The notes under the pieces: model-generated | The model's database searches: none | What the model was told of the DNA's origin: nothing | Seen by the model: only the letters and a program-made list of their open reading frames with translations | Part shown: positions 48,173 through 60,401 of the stretch, piece after piece | Position numbering within the stretch: the first letter of the stretch is position 1 | How the letters are laid out: each line of letters opens with the position of its first letter | Made by a program: the position numbers and the translations under genes | Source: Erigeron canadensis | Lineage: Eukaryota > Streptophyta > Magnoliopsida > Asterales > Asteraceae | Assembly (NCBI RefSeq): GCF_010389155.1 | Contig: NC_057761.1 | Coordinates: forward strand, 57,224,587-57,288,586 | DNA length: 64,000 bases | Reading direction: 5' to 3'

Positions 48173-50222
48173 TATATTTTCCATTGGCCACAAGCTACAT
48201 CAGAATCTAAATAGCGTATAGTTTTGAAATTTTTGAAAACCAAAGTTATCTACTTTTTGAAAAGTCAATAAAATACTAAATTTACTCGTATCATCTAACT
48301 AGATGGAAGTCTTTTTTAGATCTTACAGTCACCTCATTAAACCTCTTTCTTAATCCAAGTCCTTTTATTGTATTTTCATATTGGCATGTAGATAAATGAC
48401 ATTTGAAACTTTAACATCGGTTCATCTTCGTGCGTCACAAACAATTACCATCAGCAAAACTATTGTTTATGCAGGATAAAGCAACAACACGGCTTCATAG
48501 ACGTCAGGGTAATGAATAGCATTTCATATAAAAGAGATTCAAGTTTACCCACGGTCAGAGGAAATTCAACATTTGAATGTGTACTAAGAAAAAGTCAATG
48601 GATATCGGAAAATTTAAATTTTACGATTTGTACTGCTTGACTTTTAATTAAATTACCATATATAAACCTTTCCCATAGAAGACTTTTTGATATATTTTCC
48701 TTAAGGTTTTGCTAATTTCAGTTTAGGAGTTATAGACTTATAGTTATCTTGTTTAAAAATTAAAACAGTTGTACTCTTATTTTGAAATTTAAGGGTGGGC
48801 TTGTGAGTAAAAAGGGAAACCATATGAACGGGCTTAAGAAAAAGGAAACCATATGAACAGGCCCAGTAAGGACCGAGTTCGACCAGGCTTCTAATACTCA
48901 TAGGTTTCAACTGATATACGGCCCGGATTTTGCAGGAGATACTAAAAGTTAGGACTAATATAGCTCATGCTAATTAAGGATTTCTATAATTATATATCAT
49001 CTCATGATTTTCATGAAACAGGTTAGTACTTATGGAGAACGATAATGGACCAGCGATTGATTTGTTGAACATTAGATATACGACTAACACCAAATTTTGA
49101 GGCTTAAACGTTTTCTAAAAATAAACATATAGTATTTAAAGAAGTGTTATATTTGACTCATTGACTGTAGTGGTCTACTAATATGTTTTGGGAGCCCAAC
49201 TATTGGCTATTGCATTTGCACCCACAGCCTGTGGGCTAGAGGCAGGCCCAAAGCGTCTGTGAGTCAATGGTTTGACTATTAACTTTTTTTTAATAACTTT
49301 ATGGTTTTCATAAACTTTAAAAGAATTAGCTATTTAGGTTCTGAATGTAGCTTGTTGCCAATGGAAATCTAAACAGCATAAATACCCTGTAACTAATTAT
49401 ATTTTACCATTTAAAGGTTATATTTTTAACGTTTATAAACTACAAGCTAACTTTAGCTACTTTGTCAACAAATATTCTATAAAAAACTCTAAGCTACATG
49501 CAAATTGATCATTGATTCATGACATAAATTATTTCACACACTCTTTATATGCCCGAATTTTTTTTAAAACCAACATCATACTCTTTTTAATTACGACAGA
49601 ACATGTCTTTGTCACCAATCAACGTCGTCTTTATATGCCTACTTTCTATATCTTTAATGGTAACTATTAATCTAAATATGTGTTTTTGTCCTAAGGGCAT
49701 TTTTCTTTTAGTGTAGCTGTCAAAAACAATGAATGTAAACAAGATATACTTTATTAAGAAATTAGTTTTATAAACAAAAAGGGCAGGCTAAGTCACACAC
49801 ATTTTTTGAGTTTTGGCCCTTATTGTATGTAACCCGAATCTATCAATTTATTTTAAGTCTGTGGTAAATACTTACAAAAGAAAAATTATCTGGCATGATT
49901 GCTTGCGTCTTACCTAAAGCTAACATTTAGTTTTGGGACAAATTGTACACACATATATATATATTTCTAGAACTAGAAAGTTTCCCATTTGGGATATAAT
50001 ATATCTTTTATAAATATTTTGATTGTTGTGTAACAATCATATAAAAACATATATATATATATATATATATATATGAGATGATTTAGTAGAATATAATGTG
50101 GTGAAGAAATCAAGATGCATGCCGAACATATCTGATGCTAGCTACTTGTTATCATTTAAAAGCAAGTACCTTGCTATCATCTAGCTAAGTACAGCAATAA
50201 TTAAACAAACAAATCACAATCA
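48173..50222. other. Intergenic and upstream region of the ligase gene
   Basis: No gene was recognised. Near 48,800-48,860 a short segment with GAAACCATATGAAC is repeated. A (TA)n run at about 50,049-50,074 lies about 150 bp upstream of the start codon and may overlap the core promoter. Confidence 0.45.
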
Positions 50223-52523
50223 ATGTCCATGGAAAAATCCGGGTATGGCCGTGATGGAATATTCCGATCACTCTGGCAACTACACGTCCCAGCAGAGCGT
50301 GACACGTCGATGGTTTCCTTCCTTTTTCGCAACGTTTCATCCTATCCTGACAAACCTGCCTTAGTCGACGCCGATTCTGGTGAAACCCTCACTTTCTCTG
50401 CCTTCAAAACCACCGTTGCTAAGCTGTCTCACGCGTTAAACACCCAACTAGGCATCACCAAAGATGATGTTGTTTTAGTACTAGCCCCGAATTCAATCCA
50501 ATACCCTGTTTGCTTGTTCTCAGTTATCGCTCTTGGCGCCATAGCCACTACTGTCAACCCTCAGCATACTGTCCAAGAACTATCCAAACAAATCAAAGAC
50601 TCTAACCCCAAACTTATCATCACCATTCAAGAATTGTACCAAAAAGTTGAAACCTTTGGGATCCGTGTTCTGTTTTTAGGATCAGAAAGTGCAAGAAAAG
50701 GATGTTATTCATATCAAGATTTGATTTTGAAATCTGGGTCAGTTTCAGAATTGCCTAAAGTATCGATTCGAGGTGATGACACTGCAGCATTGTTGTACTC
50801 TTCTGGGACAACTGGTGTAAGTAAAGGTGTGGTTTTGAGCCATTGGAATTTTATTACTGCTTCACAAATGGCAACTTTTGATCTGAGATTGTTAGATGAG
50901 AAGGATCATGTGTTGTTGTGTTTCTTGCCAATGTTTCATATATTTGGGCTTGGGATTTTACTATATGCTCAGTTACAAGAAGGGTTTACCGTTGTGTCGA
51001 TGGGTAAGTATGATTTTGAAGGGATGTTGAAGAACATTGAGAAATATAGAGTGACAAATTTGAAATGTGTTCCACCCATTCTTCTTGCTTTGGTTAAGCG
51101 GTACGATGTGGTCAGCAAGTTTGATCTGTCTTCGTTGAGGCATATCGGTGCAGGTGCTGCACCATTGGGTAAAGAACTGATGGACGAATGTACCAAGAAG
51201 TTCCCTAATGTTTTGCTTCTTCAGGTAACTATGATCATCGATGAATTGCATTTTAGCCAATTAACATCTCTAGGGACATTTAATTATTTGAATCTTGAAG
51301 ATGTACGTCATGAGTGAATTGCATCACATATGTTAAATCAACAATTCATGTATGAGAAATCAACAATTAACAATATATAACCGCGATTTTTCAATATCCA
51401 TTTTATAAGACGTACTTTATACTCCTTATATCATGAGTATATACTACATGATATAAGAACAACTTCTACAATGACAACTTCTAATATCAGCACCTATACA
51501 TATATATATATTTACAACACAGGGATATGGCATGACTGAAACGGGCGGCGTTATAGCAGTGGAAAGCCCACTCATGGGACCACGCCTCTCCGGTTCAACT
51601 GGGAGGCTTGTCCCAGGAATTGAGGCTCAGATAGTGAGTGTGAATACGGGTAAACCTCTTCCTCCTAACCAAATGGGTGAAATTTGGGTTCGAGGAGCTA
51701 ACGTAATGCAAGGTAATTAATTAAAGTCAATTATTGTTGTAAAGTAATATTTGCCCCTTTTAATGTTACTTAATCAATTAGTTGTGAATATTCAGGTTAT
51801 TTGAATAACACCCAGGCTACAAAGTTGACAATAGATAAACAGGGGTGGTTGCATACTGGGGATCTTGGACATTTTGATGACCAAGGTCAACTATTTGTTG
51901 TTGACCGAATTAAAGAGCTTATCAAGTACAAAGGTTTTCAGGTTCTAACTAATTATTTAGACATGTTCTAGCCATATATATGTTTCTTGTTATTTTTGTC
52001 ATTTGAATCTGTAAGTTTTTTGCATTTTATTATTTTTCAGGTTGCGCCCGCAGAGCTTGAAGCACTTCTGCTTTCGCATTCTGATATATTAGATGCTGCA
52101 GTAATCCCGTAAGCTAACTAAATCTGATGCAATCCTTCTCAAAACTGATCACGCAGATCCTTCTCAAAACTGATCACGTATTCTGATATATTAGGTTTCC
52201 TGATGCTGAAGCTGGTGAGGTTCCAATTGCATTTGTGGTGCGATCTCCAGATAGTTCGTTGACACAAGAAGATGTTAAGAAATTTGTTGATGAGCAGGTA
52301 TTTTTACTCTTAATTAGCTTGTTAATTAAGTTGTTATTCACTTGCTAGCGATTTTCTCTGGGCTTTGTATTCAATGATCACCATAACACAAATGATATGA
52401 TCGATGTAGGTTGCACCTTATAAAAGATTGAGGCAGGTAACGTTTGTAAACAGTGTTCCAAAGTCGGCTTCTGGAAAACTTCTCAGACGTGAACTCAAGG
52501 ACAAAATGCGTTCGAAAATCTAA
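50223..52523 (+). CDS. 4-coumarate:CoA ligase-like protein, 4CLL7/OPCL type (peroxisomal acyl-CoA synthetase)
   Basis: Six exons: 50223-51224, 51523-51712, 51796-51941, 52041-52108, 52195-52297 and 52410-52523. All are GT-AG and in phase, giving 540 aa. ANL-superfamily motifs are present: the phosphate-binding loop [14 protein letters not shown] (about 196-209), GYGMTETGG (about 335-343), the hinge-region WLHTGDLG and [16 protein letters not shown], and the C-terminal catalytic Lys context [11 protein letters not shown]. The protein ends SKI, a PTS1-type peroxisomal signal. Family knowledge: close Arabidopsis relatives activate fatty acids and jasmonate precursors (OPDA/OPC type) with ATP and CoA inside peroxisomes. 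The substrate here is inferred, not shown. A second ATG two codons in (50229) gives a start resembling [11 protein letters not shown] of relatives and may be the real one. The sequence around the intron 4 acceptor is duplicated from exon 4. Confidence 0.92.
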
Positions 52524-53699
52524 TATTAATTGCATGTACGTAAGTACTAATTAAATATGAATTTTTTTAAATTTCCTAAAATGATTTTATATGTATGGAT
52601 AGAACACTGCAATAATCAAGGTATTCACGATGTTAGCACATCATGCCGTTTGTTGTTTAATTTTGTTAAGTGATAATAAAGTTTTTTTTCAAAACCTTAT
52701 ATATATATATATCATTTGTTAACATGTGAATGAAAACATGAGCATATTCATTCACAAGTTCACAAAAGGCTATTATGAAGGTTTTTAAAAAAGTTTCTTT
52801 TACAACATACTTTTTTATATCATTTCACATGTGAATGAAAAAAAAAAATATATGAACAAATATATTATTTAAGAGTTCTCATAATTCTTACAATAAAAAA
52901 TTATTCTCAAAATAAGGAAAGAGGGAGTTTCTGAGAACTATATTTTTAAAGATATATTATTTTTTCAATAGCTAAGAATATTGGGAAAATGTACGGGCAA
53001 CGTTTGCATGAAAAACATGTCTTCATATAGTAAATTCATGAATAAAAGATGTTTTACGAAACGGCCTAATACAAAATAAAGGAAAAGGAGATTAAAGTTT
53101 AAGAGATATTATGCTTACAAATTATCGTATTTACAAACAAACTATTACAAACCGATATGACATATGATGATATCAGAATGATAGAATAAGACTATTATAA
53201 CCATTATGTGAAGGTCGCATGAGTTGTGAAGACATCTGATTTGTGAGAAAAATGTAAATGTCATGTGTCATTCATATTGGACTATACGGGCTGTATGCTA
53301 TCATATAGGGTATACGATGAGTACTGTTTATTATTAATTTGGGGATTTCCTATAACATGACCCAATAAAAAAACCACCCAATTTTATATAAAGTTGGCCC
53401 TTTTTATTGGTTTCAAAACAAGCTTCTATATTTGTACATACAAAAGCATATGGCCTAAAACCCTTTTGAAAAGTTTTATCCTTGAGATACATTGCAAAAG
53501 TTGATCGTAATTAAAGTTAGAACCTAATTTTAGGAATCAAAAGTCCGATAGCTATATACCCAACGTCTGTTTAATTAGTGTTTACACATGGTATCAAGCA
53601 TTAACATTACGGGCAGCATGTCTTGCTATTTTCGTTTTTTCACGATTGTTACGTATAAATCAAATAGTTTCTATCTTTGGGTAATTTAGAGGTAAAAAA
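52524..53699. other. Intergenic, AT-rich
   Basis: The 3' region of the ligase gene and AT-rich spacer up to the left LTR. No gene or clear element was seen. The 5 bp before the LTR is AAAAA. Confidence 0.5.
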
Positions 53700-54398
53700 T
53701 GTTAGAATATGATCACGTAAAATGAACGTATGTCCGAAAAGTATTTAAGCCTACGGGGTCACACCTCAACGTGAATGTAACTATAACTAATTAATATATT
53801 AAATGTAATTTATTAATTAATTTGATCACGAAAAACTAACGGTCGTCTGTTAAATGTTAATAGTTAACGGTACTTAACTGGCGGACTTAACGGAGGAGAC
53901 AATTGTGATTAAATGAAAATTTAAGAAACCCTCTAGAATATTCCTAGAGGGGGGGGGGGGGGGACGGCCACTTTGAAGGGTTCTTAGAAAACCCTAAACT
54001 TGTTTTTCAAGCTAAAGTTTGGCTATAAATACAAACCCTTTTTTTAAGTTTTTCACACACACAATTATTAAGGTTTTCTAAAACCCTAAAATTCTCTCCT
54101 CCCCTCTCTCTCTTGGCTTCGGCTGTTCCACACAAAAACAAAGGGTTTTGGGTTTTGTTTGGTTCGTGTGAAAGGGTATTAACAAAGGGTTGTTTGTTCG
54201 TGATCAAGTACTAGCATACGTACGTTCCAACGTTGTGTGTGCAATCGTAGAGAGGTTAATTTAAACCTTGTTCTTGTTTTAATCTCTCCAATATGAGGTA
54301 CATATTCTATACTTTGGTTAATTAATAAAACTGCATAGATCTTGTCTTCCGTTGCGTGCTTTGTGATTTGATTTGATAAATAGTTATATAACCTAACA
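53700..54398 (+). repeat. Left (5') LTR of the copia element
   Basis: 699 bp with TG...CA ends. It contains a G run at 53949-53963, a TATA box (TATAAATA at 54024-54031) marking the likely U3/R transition, and a CT-rich stretch near 54,100. Compared with the right LTR it lacks a GC-rich block of about 190 bp near the end. Minus-strand frames across both LTRs are not genes. Confidence 0.93.
54024..54031 (+). promoter_or_regulatory. TATA box of the copia LTR promoter
   Basis: TATAAATA in the left LTR, conserved at the matching place in the right LTR (about 62,945-62,952). It lies about 370 bp before the LTR end, a plausible position for Pol II initiation of the retroelement transcript. Confidence 0.6.
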
Positions 54399-54399
54399 A

Positions 54400-54413
54400 T
54401 GGTATCACGAGCC
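54400..54413 (+). other. Primer binding site, initiator tRNA-Met type
   Basis: TGGTATCACGAGCC directly follows the LTR. It matches the usual copia site TGGTATCAGAGC except for one inserted base, and complements the 3' end of initiator tRNA-Met. Confidence 0.8.
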
Positions 54414-56147
54414 TACTATGTATGTTTTTTGATTACCAATAAATCAAAACTTGAAGGGGGGTTAGGGTTCTTGATTTAAAAAATTTCGATTATATATATA
54501 TATATTGTTAAATTGATTTTGTAATTTAATTACATTATTTAAATATGAAAAAAAGTTTTAATATATACATATATATATATATATGGATCGAAATTTTCCA
54601 GAAAATAAAAAAAATTGTTTTTTAGGGTTTCTAATCCAAGTTTTGATTAATTAAACATGTTTATGTGATAAATTGCATGTTTATATGTTGTACCTTTATT
54701 TTTAATGGTTAAAAAGAAGTAAAAATCATGAATTTTGATATGAAATCTTACTTAGATAAATTGCAAATTATTCATGATTCTTACTTAGATATATTGATAT
54801 GAAATCTTGATCATTAGGGTTTATTATGCTAGATAATTGAAGAATTAATTGTGTGACAATGTGATTATGCTTTGTGTGATTTTCTGTTTGACACCAGTTC
54901 ACTAAAACGAGCATAACTAATCAACCGTAATGAGTTGGAAGTCTAATTTTGGACAGTAGATGCATGACTCATAGGGCTACAACTTTCGTGTTTTGTGCTA
55001 AGCCCAGTTCGGCCTTCTTCAGGGCTAGAATTGGTCGACAAGCTGCTGGATTTTCCAGATCAGCATCTTGTAATTATGGTAGATAAATTTGTTATTATAT
55101 TTTTGGCTTACGCAATCAAGGAAACTTGATGTATGTGGTCTCTTTCCTTATGAAAGAGGAGCCAAATCTTATACCATAGTGACCATAATTAGGTTGATTA
55201 CCTTAATTGTTAAGTTGAAATTTAGTAAGTTACCTTAAATGTTAAGTTGTATATTTAGTAACTTACCTTAATTGTTAAGTTGTATTTTTAGTAAGTTTAT
55301 TATTTTGCATATTTATTGAGATATAAATTGTGATGCAAAATAGTTTTTGGAAAATATAAACTTGACTAAGTTATATCGAAATAGAGATTTTTTAATAAAA
55401 TTGGAGTCTTACAACCTTGAGATACACCGACTCACCCATTTGAACAAACTCTAAGAGAGGTATAAGTCGGAGTGCGCTAGCCTTCTAAAAGAGCGGGTTT
55501 TTAATTGCGTTCATTGCAAACCTTTGCCCTTGCGCTTCTTTGTGCGTTCAAATGGAGCTACCGAGCTCTCTTGTGTTGCTAAGACTATACAAATGATTTT
55601 ATTAAATATTATGTTTAGAAGATATGCATGAATCTTCGAAATATAACTTTTGATCACATATCAAATTGAATGATCCAATAAACTTAAGTCATTTGCCATC
55701 CAATTTGTCAAGGACACATGGGGTCGTTGTTTTACTCACTGGTACACAGTGGTGAAATGACAATTGCATGGCGAAACCCATTCACTGGTACACAGTGGTG
55801 GTCAATTTTGCACGTTCTTAGTTGGACGACTTAAAGCGAGTTAAGCGGTGAGACCTTGACCCGTGGCAAAAGATGGGACAAAACATGACTACAAAAGAAC
55901 ACTTGATGAATCGAGTGTCTTACGTAGGTCCCATACTTTCTAGGAATTGCACTTGTAATGCAATTATTGATCGTCACTTACCTTTTGAGTGTAATCATTT
56001 CTAGCAGATCAACTGATGAAATGGTTGCATGTCATTGGGATCCTAGACTTAATGAAATTAATTGTTTATTTTATAAACATTGGGTAATTAATTTCTTAAG
56101 GATTGATTATCGAAAATACTGATTTTTGAACTTAATCTGTTTTGTAG
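54414..56147 (+). other. Copia 5' leader, noncoding
   Basis: About 1.7 kb without a gene. It contains three tandem units of about 33 bp (55,197-55,295; TTACCTTAATTGTTAAGTTG type) and two copies of TTCACTGGTACACAGTGGTG-like palindromic sequence near 55,737 and 55,780. Long leaders are common in plant copia elements and may hold packaging signals, but this is inference. Confidence 0.6.
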
Positions 56148-57111
56148 ATGGCAATGAATCCCTCCACAAACACCAATACTTTTCGGCAAAAGTTTAAAAG
56201 AAAAGTTCTTTCTGGACAAAACTCAAATGATCTCATTCATAGACCGAGAATAGTTCTAAATGACTATGAAGTCCTTGATGAGGAGAGATCAGTTGTTCCA
56301 AGAATTGGTGCTGCAACTAATGAGTTGAGTGCAACCGATACCGCGTTTGGAAGGCAATGTTTATATGAATTGCATAAAGCAGTTTTTAGCCTACAACACG
56401 AGCAAGGAACACCAGTTGGACCTCATATACTGAAATTGAAAATGTATTTTGAGAAATTGAAAAAGCTGAATAATGCTTATGCTCCTCCATTTATGATTGG
56501 AATAATTCTCAAGTCACTTTCTAAGGATTTTGAGAGTTTTGTGAGCAACTATCATTTACATGGGACGGGTGATACCGTTACTGAACTCCATGCCATGATA
56601 ATTGAGTATGAAAAACAACTTCCAAAGAAAGTTCCAACACCCCAAGTTCTTGCAAACAAGGGGGAAAAGTCCAGAAAAGAAAACTACCAATCGCCAACGG
56701 CAATGAAATGCCTCTAACGAAAAAGGGTATACCGGCTAAAGATCAGAGCTGTCATTATTGTAATGAAGTCGGGCACTAGAAGAGGAACTGTCCTAAGTAT
56801 CTTGCCGAGTTGAACTCGAAGAAGAAGAATACTAGCGGCGCTAGTACTTCAGGTATCTTCACCATTGAATTATTTTCCTTAACTAAGCGTAAATCGTGGG
56901 TTTATGACATTGGTTGTGGAACTCACATCTGTAATGAATTACAGGGGCTTATGAAACGGAGGAAACTGAAGCCCGAAGCTTTGCAGTTGATAGTGGGCAA
57001 TGGTCTACCAGCAGTTGTTGAAGCGATTAGAGAATTTCATTTAGTTCTTCCTTCCGGTTTAATTATTGTTCTAGACAATTGTCATTATGCACCTTCTATT
57101 ACTAGAGGTGT
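56148..57111 (+). pseudogene. Copia gag and protease region, broken
   Basis: The frame at 56148-56717 is a gag of the UBN2 type (MKMYFEKLKKLNNAY-like middle, then LHAMIIEYEKQLPKKVPTPQ). After a stop, the zinc knuckle reads CHYCNEVGH, stop, KRNC, so the CCHC motif is interrupted. The following frame (56810-57111) has the protease region VYDIGCGTHIC, with Asp-Ile-Gly where active enzymes have Asp-Ser/Thr-Gly, and ends at SITRGV, where the nested LTR begins. It is not functional. Confidence 0.88.
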
Positions 57112-57795
57112 TGTAGATGCAGATTCATTGTGACAATCGCAATATAGATTTGATTATCGTTTATGTTTTAGGAACTTGTTTGTAATCATTTAAATAAGAA
57201 CTTGTGTTGATATTTAATGATTACGTTTGAACTTCAATATTATATCTATTTATGTTTTGTATTGTGTTTGTGTGTTATATATTGTTTTGCAGGTACAAGA
57301 ACATAGAATCAAGGTTTATAAGTGTCGTAGAACACTTAAACGATGATTGGATGTTATGTACGAGCCAAACGAAGTCAAACAAAGAGTCAAAGGCACGTCC
57401 CTCGTGCTGACGTCATCAGCATGAAGGATTACCCTCGTGCTGACGTCAGCACGAGGTGAATTGACTTATTGTTAATTCAGGCCTAATTACACGATTAAGG
57501 CAGAAGCCCACACAACCCAATACGTAACTAGTATAAATACAAGACCTAATCTACGAAATTAGGTGAATGATTGACGAATTCTTGATAGTTATTCACGAAT
57601 TTACGATCTAAGGTTATTTGTTCCTTCATGTGTTCTTCTACACGAACCACAAGCCTTGTGCATCTCCTTGGGTTGATTAATTACTTATTAATTAACAAAA
57701 GGCAATAGCAATCTAGTTATCTCAAGAGGATTCCGCACTCTTGACATGACGAATCGCATCTTATTACGATCTACGCAACAATAGGGCACCTTACA
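57112..57795 (+). repeat. Left LTR of the nested element
   Basis: 684 bp, TG...CA. It contains two palindromic TGACGTCA sites. The one at 57433-57456 is a perfect 24-bp palindrome with arms CCTCGTGC and GCACGAGG. AGTATAAATACAAG at about 57,530 is a probable TATA region. Confidence 0.7.
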
Positions 57796-58366
57796 AGTGG
57801 TATCAGAGCGGGGGAAACGATTTTGCTTTCAATTGCGATCTTTATTGAAGATTTTCTGCTGAATTCGTGGCTTAATTCCTGAAGATGATGAAATTCGTGT
57901 GTAACTTCGTGCTTACATCAGCACGAAGAGAGTTTTGCATCGTGCTTACATCAGCACGAACTCTGTTCTTCACGTGTATTTCACGACTTCGTGCTTACAT
58001 CAGCACGAAGTGGATCAAGTTCACGATAATGTCACCACGAGTTCATGGACAAGATATCATGAATTTTGATTAAGTTCGTGTATACGTCATCACGAAGAGG
58101 ACTTTCCCTCGTGCTGACGTCACCACGAAGATAATCACATTTTTATGATCAAGTTCGTGTATACGTCATCACAAAGAGGACTTTCCCTCATGCTGACATC
58201 ACACGAAGATAATCACATAATTCATATCAAGTTCGTGCTTACGCCATGCCTTAGTATTCCTTACTTCGCGCTGACGTCATGTTGAAGATGATATGTCGAT
58301 CTGAAGCAAGTTCGCGCTTATGCCATCACGTAGAGGTTTGTCCCACGTGCTTGCATTAACACGAAG
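57401..58366 (+). repeat. Array of imperfect palindromes centred on TGACGTCA or variants
   Basis: About a dozen sites of the form TTCGTGCTxACxTCAxCACGAAG occur at about 57401, 57433, 57905, 57940, 57978, 58074, 58108, 58153, 58188, 58230, 58264, 58310 and 58343. Two adjacent sites with their spacers form a unit of about 69 bp (AAGTTCGTGTATACGTCATC onward) repeated at 58072-58140 and 58151-58219. The core TGACGTCA is a bZIP/TGA-factor type site. Function is inferred only. Confidence 0.85.
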
Positions 58367-59881
58367 ATGTCTACTTTCTTGTTTGAATCTTATAACAAGA
58401 AACAGATCGAGTAAAGAGGTTCTAAGTTGTGTGCATCCATATTCAAAGAAGCACACAAAACAAGGTAGTAGAAACACCAAAAAAAATAAATAAAAAACAG
58501 GAAAAATAATTTTTGCCCATGGTCTTAAAATGGTATGATTCATGGAGATTTGAAGTTTGGTAGCGTTCGAAAAATTTTCGGTTCATTTGTGCGTTTTCGG
58601 CACGTTTTGGATGAAAATTTTCGGCAATTATCAAAATTTTCCCACAGTCTTATTAATAAAAATTTACGTGAATACCAATGTTTCACGTAAATGTGTTTTC
58701 CCATGAAAATTTGGAGGGAAAACGGGTATACCCTGTTTGGCGAAGAGCTCTAAACGTCGTGAGCTCTAAGCATTTTTTAAGAACCTCAAGAATGAGAGAT
58801 ACAGTAACCTATGATAGGCTGATTTTCAGAGTATTTGCAGAGAAAAGGGGGGAATAAAAAAGGTTGTTCTTCGGTGGAATAAAAATTTCAAGGTTGTTCT
58901 TCGATGAGATTTCTTCGGTTTTCTCAGCAAAACTCTGCAGGTTGTAGAATTTACGCAGAAATAAGGGGGAATATAACGATTCTTTCGAATTTCTCAGAAT
59001 AATTCTGCAATTACTCGAGTTATATTAGCAGCAAGGGTGTTACTCAAAGTGTTACTCAGCTCAGATTAGTGATCAAAGAGTTATTCTGTTCGGCTTAACA
59101 AATTGATAGTGTCATTTTTAAAATACTCGAGTAATGAAGATCATAGTGTTTTCAGTCTTGATTAACACTGTTCAATAAATGATCTTCTATATAGCAGTTA
59201 TGGAAGCTTTTGTCGAAGTATTGGAGCAATGAAGATACGGGACATAGCTGAAACTTTGTTGAAGTATTGAAATGATGAAGCTGGTTATTTGTTGTTTGAG
59301 TATTTGAAGATTGAACCTATCTATATTCCATGATGTAAGGATAATAATCAGGCGATATATAAGTTTCATTGCGAGATTAAGGTCTTTATGTGATTGGCGG
59401 TTTATATAACTGAAGGGAAGATCCGATAAGAAAGACTTCAGGTGATTAGTAGAGTCGTGGAGATACAAAACGGAGTTTTGATGCTGCTATAGTTGAGACA
59501 GGGTCTATGGTATTACATTTTTGTGATGCAGGTTGTAGAGTTTCTTATCTTTGTGATAGCTGGTTGATTTGATGCTGATTGTTGGAAATTCAACTTCTCT
59601 ATTATATGTCGATTAGGCAAGGAGAGCGACAATCCTAAGTGGAAGGTGGCAATGCTTAATTCGGAGGTGGTTAACTGTTGAGGGGGAGAACTACAATGAG
59701 ATGTGTTGGGTTAGTTGGTTGTCATAGAGGGACAGGGATTTTGCAGTTTGAAGATCAGGATGCAATGTTAGAAGATCGAGTTTCAACAAGAAGACTCGAT
59801 GTCATCAGCTAAGGGGGAGCCAGTGGATTCAGGTTTTTCAGTAGCTATTGATTATCGGAGTTCATCTAGAATTGATTGCAA

Positions 59882-59897
59882 CGGAAAAGGGGGAGTC
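59882..59897 (+). other. Polypurine tract of the nested element
   Basis: CGGAAAAGGGGGAGTC lies directly before the second inner LTR. Similar AAGGGGGAG words occur at about 59,690 and 59,812, typical of copia-like elements. Confidence 0.65.
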
Positions 59898-60399
59898 TGT
59901 AGATGCAATTTATGAGCATCTATTGTTGTCCGTCGCAATGCAATTCTATAGGTTGATTATGAAGAATAAAGGATGTCTTCAAGGTCGTGATGACGTCATC
60001 ACGAGGTAATGATGACGTCAACACGAGGCATTTGGTTCGTGTGAAGGAAGTCGAAGCCCATGAACAAGATAGAAGCCCAGCCCGTGAAGCAACCTATATA
60101 TATACTAGAATTAGGTTACAATTTGGAGAAAAAATGGTTTAGGTCTAGACAGAAACTATTCATCTTGCACGGGGTAGAGATCTATACCCCGTGCTAGTCA
60201 AATGTATACTGATTTGGTGTAATATTCATATGATTAATGATATTCATGAGTTTTACATCTGTATTTATCTCTTATTCTTCATGTAATTCGTGTTTATATG
60301 TCCATTAATTATACAGAAACCTCAAAGTCGATTATGAATGGATTCCGCACTTTCATAGTCGAATTGATCACGATTTGAACGATCCGACGTGTTTTAACA
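59898..60399 (+). repeat. Right LTR of the nested element
   Basis: 502 bp. It begins TGTAGATGCAATTTATG and ends TTTTAACA. It contains a perfect 20-bp palindrome at 59985-60004 (half-site TCGTGATGAC) and a second site at 60011-60027. It is strongly diverged from the left inner LTR apart from its ends and shared motifs. Confidence 0.6.
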
Positions 60400-60401
60400 C
60401 G

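Larger units (their letters stand above)
57112..60399 (+). mobile_element. Nested noncoding LTR retroelement (LARD-like)
   Basis: Two terminal segments, each starting TGTAGATGCA and ending in ACA, lie at 57112-57795 and 59898-60399. The first is followed by TGGTATCAGAGCGGG (PBS at 57798) and the second is preceded by GGAAAAGGGGGAGTC, a polypurine tract. No retroviral-type protein is encoded between them. The two LTRs share their start, a TGACGTCA palindrome, GAAGCCCA, a TATA-like stretch and GGATTCCGCACT near the end, but are otherwise strongly diverged. The flanking 5-mers (GGTGT and CGTGG) do not match, so a simple insertion is not supported. Confidence 0.7.

Noticed and set aside
57401..58366. 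CRISPR-like array appearance of the regularly repeated palindromes
   Set aside because: Units are imperfect, spacing varies, there are no unique spacers of constant length, and the context is a plant retroelement.
58277..58634. Minus-strand frames of 88 and 63 codons in the nested element
   Set aside because: The region is noncoding and repetitive, and the frames match no retroelement protein.
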